In this document: piece by piece, positions 24,593 through 35,907 of the stretch
Layout: each line of letters opens with the position of its first letter
How positions within the stretch are numbered: position 1 is the first letter of the stretch
NCBI RefSeq assembly: GCF_021155765.1
Contig: NC_060115.1
Coordinates: 6,614,493 to 6,678,492 of the forward strand
From: Diprion similis
Taxonomy: Eukaryota; Arthropoda; Insecta; Hymenoptera; Diprionidae
Reading direction: 5' to 3'
DNA: 64,000 nucleotides
Notes under the pieces: model-generated
The model's input: the letters and a program-made list of their open reading frames with translations, nothing else
Told to the model about the DNA's origin: nothing
The model's database searches: none
Program-made: the position numbers and the translations under genes

Positions 24593-27500
24593 ATGGATCG
24601 CATGAAGTTCACTTGCGTTATTATTTGCGGTATTTTTGGACTTTTTGATCAAGGTAATTTCACAAACTATACTTCAAGTTATACTCTATGGTATTTGGCT
24701 TCGGTAGTGCACTCGACGTTGTTTAATACGTGGTTCACACGGCAAATGACCAGACTCATTTTCATTACAATGTCAAATTCATTTCACAGTTTTAATTTCT
24801 CTAATTTTCGAAATCTAAGAGAAACTCATCTGTACATATATTCGTGACAAAATACCAACCCGAGTTTAGAAAATCCATGATTAGCGCGATGATGTTTTAT
24901 TTATTTATTTAATTATTTATTACTCTTATCTGCTAGTGTTTAAAAAAAAAAAAAAAAAAAAAAAAAACAATATGCATAGTTTCTGAGTAAATATAATGTT
25001 CATTGAACTAAATGAAAAATTGTTTTTTTTTCCACGTATCATGAATACGGTAAAATAATTTCAATCCAAACTTTCAAAATATTTGTAGTTGCAACGAAAT
25101 TGTACAGAATTATTTTTATCGTCATTTCAAGGCGAGATTACTTATTTTGGAATAAGTTAAATTGCAATCGGTGGACACAGTGACTACTTTCTTAATTTTC
25201 TACGAGTAATACGAATGAAAAGTTTGAATACATGATCGTTGGTCACAGAAATTGGCAATCAATCTGAGAGCTTTTCTAGCCGTCAGATGATGTCGACTCA
25301 GTTTTAGGAGGGAATAACTTTTGGAAAATATTTATATCGCATGTTCCTGAAAGGCAGTTGTTACACTAGATATTGTGCAAAGAGTCTGTAAACGTTTCGA
25401 CACTTTTCACGTAATTATCATTATCGACCATTCCCAGAGTTACAAAGTGCGCAACTTCCTCTTTGTACGAGCTGCTCGATCCTTGCGGTTCGACTTTCCT
25501 GAATTGGAAAATTACTTAATCCGAACATCCGCTGAAAGACGTTGCAACTTTCCTGAACAGTAAAAGAAACCAAATTGGTTTTCCGTTTTTGAAAATCGTT
25601 ATCTACGTCGGTTAAGCATTCTAACGTCCGTTTGTGGTGCATTTTTTTTCTTATATCTTCTAGTATTATTACGACACCGCGAAGAAAATTTTCCTTATTC
25701 AAAGAAATAACGTTAATTTTAATTGAAAATCACTTTGTCTCATAAAATCTTGCAGTTTTAACTAAGTTTTTTTTTGACCTTATGAAGCCTTTGCTTGCAT
25801 TCACGAAAGGAAAATATTGATATATATGATAATATTGTAAAATATTGTACATGATGTATCGACATGATGAAATCCTGATAGAATGCGTTGTTTTTCTTGT
25901 TAGTGTTACTTTTTTCACTTGAATTTCATATTAACCTACATTCTAACGAGTACATTACTTGCGTTTATTTTCACAGGCGTCGCAGCTGGAAAACCAAATA
26001 TGTACCCTACAGAGGATGAAATTATCATCCAAGAAGGAGCCGAGTTGAAAATCTCATGCTCCGGTGTCAGTACCATCCATTTTTCAGCCATGAATATTTC
26101 CGGAATAAAAGTACGTTAATAATCACACTTGAAATCAGTCGCATATCCTTAGTTCGCTCGTTTAGATTTTTAGAAGCAATTATGTACTCGCAGGCTTCAT
26201 TGTCAAGGACTGAAATCGATAAATCTTCCGGCGTATGTACGTTCATTGTGCCTAACATGAGACGAACCGATGCTGGATGGTATGCTTGCGCGGAGGAAGG
26301 AATCCAGATTCAGAACGACGAGCAAACTGTGGAACATCCTACCGAAAATATCAGCTGGATCTACGTATATGTGAATTGTGAGAAATGAATATCATTTAAA
26401 GCAGCTATTTTGACAAATTTCTTTGGTGCTTATCTATTAGTCGTACGATACTGATGATGCTTGTGTTCCTTACAGCGTCAGATCCATTTGCTGGCTATTT
26501 TCCGCCTGTCGGTAAAACGATAAAAAGACCAATTTCGAGTTCTCTGGTCATACCGTGTCGGCCAACGTTGCGCCACATGCAAATACCGATCTTATTGAAA
26601 GTTGAGCAGGTGAGTACACATTTCACAAAAATTTGAATCTGGGCCTTAGATTATGAAGCGGATCAAAATAGACTCAATTGATGCTCTTGAATCCTTAAAG
26701 TTTAGGTTTTCCGCTGCATGAAGTCCATAGTAAAGGCAGTTTACACTGTGAAAGTAACGCGGTGGAGTTTTATCTTTTTTTTTTTTTTTATAAAAAAGAT
26801 TTGCTTTTTCCTGACTACGTATCGTAGCTTGCATACGGCGAATGCGATTGACCTCAACTGTATTTTATAACAACTCAGAACTTGCTCAACAAAATATAAT
26901 GAACGAATATTTATTAATCGTTCAGGTGGTTGACCTATCACGTGAGGGTTTCCGATTCGACCCGAAAATTGGATTCATCAAAGATAACGTGAATGAATCT
27001 TCTACCATCGAATACACCTGTATATCATCACCGTTGGAAGGAGGGGTTGCTGGCGAAGTAGTAGTCATCGTGAAAATAGGTGATCAAGCGAATGCTTATA
27101 TATGTGTAGCAATCACACGTGACAGAAGTAAAATTTGTGAAATTTATATGAGAGATCTTACGTGACCTCAACTACCCAAAAAAACGATCGTTTCAAGAAC
27201 TTTTTTTTTCTGCCATAATCCCGACACCCTTCCATGTTTTTTTTTTGCATTACAAACGGTGATATTCAGCACACATACGGACATTAAAAAAGTGGCATTA
27301 TTGTTGTTTTATTTTTATTTAGATTGCCGTAGCGTTTTGAAAACTTTTTGCTTCATCATTTTTCATCTTTTGTATCGCTAATATGCAGAATATATCATTT
27401 TCGTTTTTATTTTGGTGAATTGTTAAGCATGTTAAATGTTTTTCGATTTTTTACACAATTTGTAAGTAAATTTACTTTGTGTTATAGAAAAAATGACAAT

Positions 27501-30500
27501 GGCACCTCCAATCATCGACGAGGACAAACTCCGACACTTAGTATGGGGGCAGAACCACACTTTCAGCTGTCACATCACCAATACAACTCATAAGCCGGGT
27601 ATTGATATATATCAACTGACGTGGGAAGCCCCGGATTCGATACCAGTAAGTTTCATTGTCAACGGCACCGAAGAATAAGCAACTCATTGCATCTAATCAA
27701 GCTACATGCAGCTACGAGTGTTTGATTAGGCGAGAAATAACAAGTAATTGAACGGAAATACATGCTACGCTTGTATGTGTGTATCGGAAACTTATGCTTT
27801 GCTAACTGTACAACATCCATGTCAATCGTCTAACGTCAAATCTTACGATTAAATTCCGAGGTCGATTAGAATGTATAATTTCAGGAGGAGAGACTGCGGC
27901 GCAAGAATCTTACTGGAACAGAAGTCGTGTTGACTATACTAGATGTGCAGAAAAGTGATAGCGGGAAATATACTTGTATTCTGGAGGGAAGATCCCACAT
28001 AAATCCCACTTCCAAATCAGTAGACATTAAATTTTATGGTAAGATATTTAATCATCACTGAACCTTTTCCACTTGGACTGGTAATTATTCATCTAAAAGT
28101 TTCGTGTTTTTTTCTTTACGAATTATTTCCAAGCTACAGTTTTTTACTTCTTCGATACACTAATTTATAATCACATGGCATACAATGTATACCTAATACT
28201 ATGTTCATTAGTTATTTACGCATACCATGGTGTGATTTATTCCAGACCCCCATGCTGCGTACATTAATGTGACTGCAATTTCGCCCTCGACTCAAACCGT
28301 AAATGCAACACAAACAGCAGTTTGGGAAGTTGATATCGACACGTATCCTGAAGCCAACATCACATGGTACGCTTTGTTTGTAACTATTGATTTTCGATAA
28401 TCGGAGAAAAGTGGAAAAAATGGGTTTGGCCGTCGCGGGACGCCCGGCAGAAAGGATTTCCTAAGCGGTTTTATGTTTTTATATTAAATTCATATCAAGT
28501 TATACACATTTATGGATGCTCGTGGTTGAATGAAGTCATAAAGGCCTGGGGGGGAGGGTTACGATTTTGCGTCGCAGTTTTGTGTGACGGCTCATTGATT
28601 AGCTCTCCATTTAAAAAGTCTAGTTTTAGAAAAATTTCTGTGTCTGACAGGTATGCACAAAAGTACGAGACTTGCTCAGCAAATCAGTTCGATACGTAAC
28701 ACGGCAGTTGAATTCCATACTGAAACTGAAATTCGTTTCCCCATGAACCAATTCGTACATGTTTTTAGAAATCGGAGTCTAAATTCTTTCCAAGTCTGAG
28801 CAGTGTTACAGAATCTGAGAATCAATTTTTCAATTTCACTTGTTTCCGATTTCACATATGTTTTGGAACACAGGCTCGATACGGAAGGAACAAGAATTTC
28901 CAATTCAACCGAGTACTCGCATCATGTATCAGGGACAAATCACAAGTTCCAAATACACAATGTGAAAATTGCTGATTTTGGTAACTACACAATTCGTATC
29001 GACTATGGGAACGAAACTAAAGACCATCTACTTGAATTGAAGGTTCGAGGTGAGTGGAGTGAACCCATAATTATCTTTGATTTTCCTGATCCAATGGCGT
29101 TGACGTGAACGGACTCATTTCGCAGCGCCACCAACTGCTGAGATCGAGGCTCTATATCTTTCGCACAAACGAAACAAAGTTCGCGAATTCCTTTGCCGGA
29201 TATCCGGGTATCCGTTACCAAACGTAACATGGCGTTACTCGGAATTCGCCGATCTTGAATCAGACAATAAATCTGTCTACACAGTACTTCCGGTAAGTAT
29301 CGATTGATAGGACCGTTTGATTCCAGTACTCGATCAATGATCCTCTCGCTCTAGCAGCGATGTAAATAAAAATTCACCAAAGCCGCTGTCGATAATAACA
29401 CGAAACTTTCTCTATCTAGCCAACAAGAAACGAGTCGTTAGATAATCCCTTAGCCGGCTTTCGCTCGTTTTTAAAAATATCGATCAACGCAACAGGTAAT
29501 CTGACATGCAGAAGTTGCAACGAAATCCATTGTGCCGAATCCATCAAGAAAATCCACGTTGATGGTAAGTCGATTTCGCTGAGTGTTCTCTACTTCTGTT
29601 ACTTGCGGACTTGAAGTACTTTCGCAGCAGAGACGGTCGAAAATATTCTCACTAAGTGGAAAATCGTCTTGAAATCGCGGAAGCATGGAGTATGATTAAA
29701 ATCTGAGGTGGGATCATCCCAAGTCACAGAAAATGCGCATTGCTTTGGCTACGTTCTTTGTTGGCGTAAAACTAACGATCGTTTAATTTTCAGACAGTTA
29801 CCCAACGGCAGAAGCATCTTCCCATAAAGATATCATCTGGATCAGCTCGATCTGTATCCTCATCACAATCATCATCGTAGTTATTATTTGTATGGGAGTC
29901 AGAATGAACCGTGAAAAAGTAAGTAGGATTCGAGATCGCCGTGTATGAACGTGTGACGTAAATTGCGAACGTATTTCAGCGCCGGATAATGGAATTGCTC
30001 GACGCAGGATTGACGCATTTCGAAGATGGAGCACTGGAGTGTTTAAATCCCGACTTGACCGTAGGTGAACAAGCGGAGTTGTTACCCTACGACAAGAAAT
30101 GGGAATTTCCGCGAGAGGATCTGAAACTTGGTATTTAAAGTTATTCAATCGAATGAGAAAGTTGCAGAAACATGCAGGGAATTACGTACTTTGGTTAATG
30201 GACTTGTAGCAGCACATGGTGAAGATAAGAATTTATTGTCCGACAGGTAAACAACTGGGAAGTGGTGCCTTCGGCGTTGTGATGAAAGCTGAGGCGCGAG
30301 GGATTTGTGTCGCAGGTGAAATCACCACCGTGGCTGTAAAAATGGTTCGACGATCGGTGGATCCGAGTTACATGAAAGCTCTATCCGGTGAACTCAAGAT
30401 CTTGATTCACCTCGGCCGACATTTGAATGTCGTCAATCTTCTCGGTGCTTGCACCAAAACCATCCTCACTAAGCGTAAGTTTTACCATTATTGCCATTAT

Positions 30501-32770
30501 TATTATCATTATTGTTTAAAATAAATAAAAAATTCGCATCTTTCATTATCATGCAATGACTTTCCAAAGGTGAATTGTACGTAATTGTGGAATACTGTCG
30601 GTTCGGGAATTTGAACAACTATTTGCAACGTCATCGAGCAAGTTTCATCGACCAAATCGATCCCTCTACAAAAAAATTCAATCCGAATATCGGTATGGAG
30701 TTTTTGGTCGGAAGCGAAAGCATTTGTAGCCAGAATAGGTAAGCTTTGTTACTACTCTATACACGCCTATGCATGATCCAGTGATCCGCTATCACGTATC
30801 ATCGGGTATCTGAGCAGCTGCTTCATTTTAACTTTGTGAATATTTGTCAATCACTTTGCCATCGAATAATTAAAATCACAACCTCCTCATTCCGTATTTC
30901 ATGATTGGCAAAATGTGAATTTTGTTTTTCTGATTTTTTCACAGCGAGTAGTGAACTCGTCAAGTCATAAAAGTCATATTCGTGACTAAACCGATATCTT
31001 CTACTGTGACTTTAATATAGTATCATTTCAATTTGATGGCATAGATTCAACTGCACAGAACTTTTCCGCAGCATTAGTACACAGTCATCTAGCAGCAATA
31101 GTGGTACTTCGAGGGTTGATTACCGCCAAAGCATGCATTTCGATGACGTGAACATGTCTCCCGATGGTGCCATTTTGAGTAACAATTCAGTTCAGCCTGG
31201 CTGGCGGTCTAATTACCGAGGCGACTACAAAGATCAGAATTTAAATCCCGTTTGTACACGAGACTTGCTCTCCTGGGCTTGGCAGGTTTCACGGGGTATG
31301 GAATATCTCAGCAGTAGAAACGTAAGTCGAATTCATGGAACAAGAGTAACCTGATCATTCAGGAGGCGTGTCTGCGTTTTCGTTTTGTTTAATTTCTCTG
31401 ATTGTAAAAGTACTTTTGAACCCGCGATAAATAATAAAAAGATAATTATCATTTTTCCACCAGGCGCTTCTTCTAATTTGCATTGCATGTCACAGGTTCT
31501 ACACGGCGATTTAGCAGCAAGGAACATACTCCTTGCAGACGATAACGTGGTAAAAATTTGTGATTTCGGATTGGCAAAAAATATGTACAACGATAAAAAT
31601 TATACGAAAAAAGAAGATTGTCTCTTGCCGGTGAAGTGGATGGCAATTGAGTCGATCAGAGACCGAATCTTTTCAACTCAGTCAGACGTTTGGTCCTTTG
31701 GGATAGTCTTGTGGGAGTTTTTCACGTTGGCACGTACTCCGTATCCTAGTATGGGAGCCAAAGAACAATATGACCAATTAACCGATGGCTATCGTATGGA
31801 AAAACCGGAATATGCAACCGAAGAAATGTAAGTGCATTCTATTACAGGTATTTGTCAATGTTCTAAATACAGTCTATTCGATGCTGAGATTAATTCCTCT
31901 GGTATGTTTTCAGATACGACATTATTTTAAATTGTTGGAAAGAAAAACCTAATTTGCGTCCCTCGTTTTCTGAGCTGGTTGAAAATATTGGAACTCTGTT
32001 GGATGAAGACCTTAAAATCGTAAGTTTTTTGTGCAACAGAAATCAACAATTAATTTTAATACGCGTTCGGCGACTGAATGAATCATTGCTGCTTGACGCC
32101 AAAATAAATCGGACAGAGGAATTCTGTGAGAATTTTCTTACGACGTTTATATATGTTTCAGCATTATGCGAACCTGAATTTTCCCTACGAGAACGTGAAT
32201 ATCGAAACTTCGCGAAATAGGGAAAGCGATTACTTGATCATGATGTCTGCTCCAAATCATAGCCATCACATTTCACCTAATCTAGCGTTGGAAGTATCAT
32301 CACACTCAGATTACCTACCAATGACTGCGGTTAACAAAAGTGGCCAGGGGACCACGTACGGCATTCGCCCAGAACTTCATAAACCTCGTTCCGAGTTTCC
32401 TTCGCCGAAAGAGGACGCCCTATACAATTCTGATTCGGGAATTTGTATTGAGCCAAAACTAAAACTCGAAAATGAAACCTCTCTGAAACCGCCGATCACG
32501 AATCTCCATAAAAGATATTGCAATATACCGAATGTTTTACAAAATCAGTCTTCAGTGAATGACAAGATTTCCAACGACATTCTACATGTTTCGAAAAACA
32601 TAACGAATAACTTGCCTTCGTTCTTGCACGGTAACCAGAATGAGTATGTCAATACGCTGCCACTGAATATTGACACTGCCAATGATAAAGCAAATAGCTG
32701 TAGAAATTCAAGTTACGTCATTGTACCCACAACAAATATCGATGAGCAGTTTGCCCAGCAGCTTACTTGA
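24593..32770 (+). CDS. PVR-C: PVR-like tyrosine kinase with five Ig domains
   Basis: Nineteen exons join in frame to give 1185 residues: 24593-24653, 25977-26110, 26194-26377, 26476-26609, 26926-27079, 27488-27645, 27885-28038, 28246-28366, 28874-29049, 29126-29292, 29420-29564, 29794-29918, 29980-30130, 30247-30474, 30570-30738, 31072-31321, 31496-31827, 31914-32019, 32162-32770. A signal peptide is followed by Ig domains 1-5 (domain 4 without cysteines). The next exon is the transmembrane one (helix near 542-564), so domains 6 and 7 are absent; only 229 bp separate those exons. Kinase hallmarks are intact: GSGAFG, VAVK lysine 653, HGDLAARN at 840, DFG at 860. Most kinase exons have the same length as in PVR-B (151, 228, 169, 332, 106). 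The tail keeps two YxxM motifs (YLIM, YLPM) but has YENV, YCNI and YVNT, which are YxN Grb2-type sites. It is probably an active receptor with altered dimerisation and signalling. Confidence 0.92.
24654..25976. other. Intron 1 of PVR-C
   Basis: A 1.3-kb intron after the signal-peptide exon, matching the position and phase of intron 1 in the other two copies. It contains a 26-bp A-tract at 24942-24967 and no supported exon. Confidence 0.75.
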
Positions 32771-33296
32771 GATGTTCCCAACTATAAAGTTTCGTTAATA
32801 GCGCTTCCATTCACTCATACTTCTATCTTGTCTGATTTAATTTTGTCACAAGTTAATTGGTGTAGTTTGATCAAATGATCTTTGTTTCATTGCTGACCTT
32901 ACTTTCAACACAATAATTCTAGCTGTAACCTCTTTGACCTTTCTCAGGTATCCTCGATGCTTGGATTCGAGATACACACAGAATATCTCCTTAATTTACG
33001 CTTAAACTAGTTTCTCCCAATGTACAATGTATGTATTACACGTCGTTCATTATATTAATATTGCATTGCTGGATCAATACTTTCTTTTGTTAGCTTCGAA
33101 TGTCTCGAAAAAAAAACAAAAACTGAGTTGCTGAAGAACACGCATTATTTGTTTATATTCAAGACTTAATACAAATTATATACGTTTTAAAACATTATAT
33201 TACATGAACATTTATTACACACATGCCTAGAGAGTTCTCGTTTGCAATATTATTTCCGATTTCCTTGCATAGTCAGGTATTTTCGTTGAAATAATT
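32771..33296. other. Convergent 3' flanks of PVR-C and the CNBD gene
   Basis: A 526-bp tail-to-tail spacer. On the minus strand an AATAAA (TTTATT at 33211-33216 on +) lies about 80 bp after the CNBD stop and is a likely poly(A) signal. No clear AATAAA was seen for PVR-C. Confidence 0.6.
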
Positions 33297-35907
33297 TCAT
33301 TCAATTTTCTCAATCGTTTCTATTTCATCGGTAATTCTGATCGAGTAAGGTACATCGTGAATAGTCGTGGAATTTGGTACTTTCCGTCCATTTTCAATGA
33401 TATGGTGTACCAATCCCTTTTTGTAATTCATCCATCTATTTCACGAAACAACAAAGTATTCGATAAGTTATATGATTAATAATATAATAAGTAAATTTGT
33501 AATACTCTAAGCAAGTACCTGCGATTCATGACAAATTTTTTAAACAGTTGTTCAGTTGTAGGGTACTTCGAATCTATGAACAACCTGACTTGTTCCCAAA
33601 TATTAGCACGGTTGTGTTCTAGTAACCAGTAACGTGGAACAAGTAGACAGCGAGTCGGGGATATAGACACTATCCGACGGTTGTGCATTTTTTCTCCTAC
33701 AAAAATGTTCACTTGCAGCCGCTATTTTATTGTGTGCAATGTCTACAGTATAAGCCTTGGCAAGGATACAGCTCAACTAAAATTGTTGTTACTTACCTAA
33801 ACCGAAGCAGGCACCGCGATAAAATAAACAAATCTGCATGAAAACGGTGTGAACATTCTTGGGGTAAGTTTTTTCTGAAGTCGTCGATGGTTCTCTCATT
33901 AGCATCTCAGTCACGTCCGTTATTTCGTGCCACTCATTTACCTAATTTTTTTTTTGTTTTGTTTATGACAGGATGATTTTTAATTTATTTTACAGACTCA
34001 TTTAAAAAACATATGGCACTATAGAAGAAATCATCGATGATAGTGGCTCACCACGTCCTGCAGAGTCAGTGTGAAAATGCTTGTTCTCTCCATATCGACA
34101 TTCATCGGTCGCCTGGATAACATTAACTGCGTGTAATCGATCTCGGATGGTACGGACTGGAGTCCTTTGCTATCAGAAAGTTTACCCTGCCGTGACATTA
34201 TACGTAAGACTTTTTAGTTCTAACGAAAAACTTGATTCAAAATGTTTGAAAATTTTTTAAGAATCATGAATCATGATATCAGCGGACCTGTAACGTGGAG
34301 GTGGAGACTCGTTCGGTCGTTTCGACGTCGTTAACTTGGTCTTGGAATGTTGTTCCAGCTTCGTGTAAAGATTCTGAATTTTTAAAGTCTTGTGGGTCGT
34401 AAAGCTTGTATTTGACTTTATTGACAACAAGCTCCTCGTGGATAACCATGTGCTCAATTACTCTACACTTTCCGTGTAATATGAAATGCACGTAATTGAC
34501 CATACCCTTCGCATCTCCGAGTAATACCTGAAAGACCATTAATTTCACATCGATTGGTAGTGAAAAGCGTTCAATTTCTGCAATTCAACTATAATTGTGC
34601 GCTCAGTGTTCTACTGATAAGCTTATTCACCTCGTCAGGTCGATAGTCCCTAATTTTACTCAAAATACAGCATTCTCTCATTGTTTCTTCATCCCATCCT
34701 TTGAAGTAATTGAAGTTAACTATGGCGTCTTTAAAAATTTCCCACTGCTCTGTTAGCCATGGCCTCAAAACGACATTAAAGTCTCCGCGAGTTATGGTCA
34801 GCAAATCGACGGAAGCTGCGATGAAACGTAAAATGAATTTAGTCGATCATTGCATGTCATTACTCGTTCTACAAACCGTGGCGTACGATTTCATAATTCT
34901 ACTATTTTCTCAAGTACTTTTTGTTACGACAGTAGCAGATCGAGGAATAGCATGGAGTATTGCAACTTCACCGAACATGTCTCCCGGGCCGAGTGTTTCC
35001 ATAACCCTTTCGATTCTGTCTCCTGTTTTGAACAACAATAACAATAACAACAACAATAATATTCATAATATTAATAAGATTATTCGATAGAAATATCAAT
35101 ATCGGGAATTATAGCGATCACAAATAAGTATCAGAGGAACGTTTCAATCATCTGAGAGTCGTTCTTAAGATTCGAATGACAAAATTTGAAGAAAAAAAAA
35201 TTAAAAAAAATTACGATAACTAAATACAAACCAGTAACACTATCTTCGGCAATTTTGGACACCTTGACCTCCCCCCTGACAATGTAGTAAAGCATTTGTG
35301 GCATGTGTCCTTGCCGAACGAGGACTCGTTCTGCACCAAAATACTGGTAGCCGGTCACGGCAGCAATTTGATCCCACATGGACTCTGGATACTTTTTATA
35401 GGGTTGTAGATTCCTCATCAGCACTGCTAAGTAGGCTCGATTTTCCTTTGATCTGCTAGGTATGTCCGTAAGGAGTATCGAACGGTCCTGCAAGTGATAC
35501 AAGACTATCACGGTCATCGATAAGATGGTCAAAAATCCTGGCCAATATTATGGAACTGACTTTGATTGTGAGCTTTTTTCTTTCAGGTACTCGCTTACGC
35601 TGTGCCATCTTCACGTTCTTTGTTACGTCGTCACCTACAAACTCTTCGAGTACAGGCACTTCCTGTATCCATTCCATATATTCTAGAATCAACCGTGTTA
35701 CAGCACGGAAACGATAGCGACCTCGAAGTTTCTTCGGCTGTGTAAATAGAGATGTTTTACAAACAGTTTTTCCGGAAATTTCCTTTTGAATTCTAGGCGG
35801 TTGGTATACATACGCACTATTGGCTTTTTTTTCTCCGATTTCTTTTTCTTTGTGGCCGCAGGTTTCACAAACATGTCTTTAAGAGAACTTGACCTGGATC
35901 TGCTCAT
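33297..35907 (-). CDS. Cyclic nucleotide-binding domain protein (CNBD2-like)
   Basis: Nine minus-strand exons join in frame to 468 residues: 35907-35818, 35737-35561, 35487-35232, 35022-34918, 34815-34631, 34527-34288, 33833-33797, 33696-33519, 33435-33297. The N-terminus is basic and Ser/Lys-rich. The first cyclic-nucleotide domain has YYIVRGEVKV and a complete phosphate-binding cassette, FGEVAILHAIPRSATV, with the Glu and Arg that contact the cyclic phosphate. A second, more divergent domain follows (FILHGKCRVI, then ACFGLGEKMHNRRIVSISP), without the canonical PRSA arginine. No kinase, channel or GEF domain is present, so this fits the poorly studied CNBD2-like family rather than a PKA regulatory subunit, which also would have a docking domain. 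The first intron (about 80 bp, GTGCGT donor) and the start codon are the least certain parts. Nucleotide binding is inferred. Confidence 0.75.
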
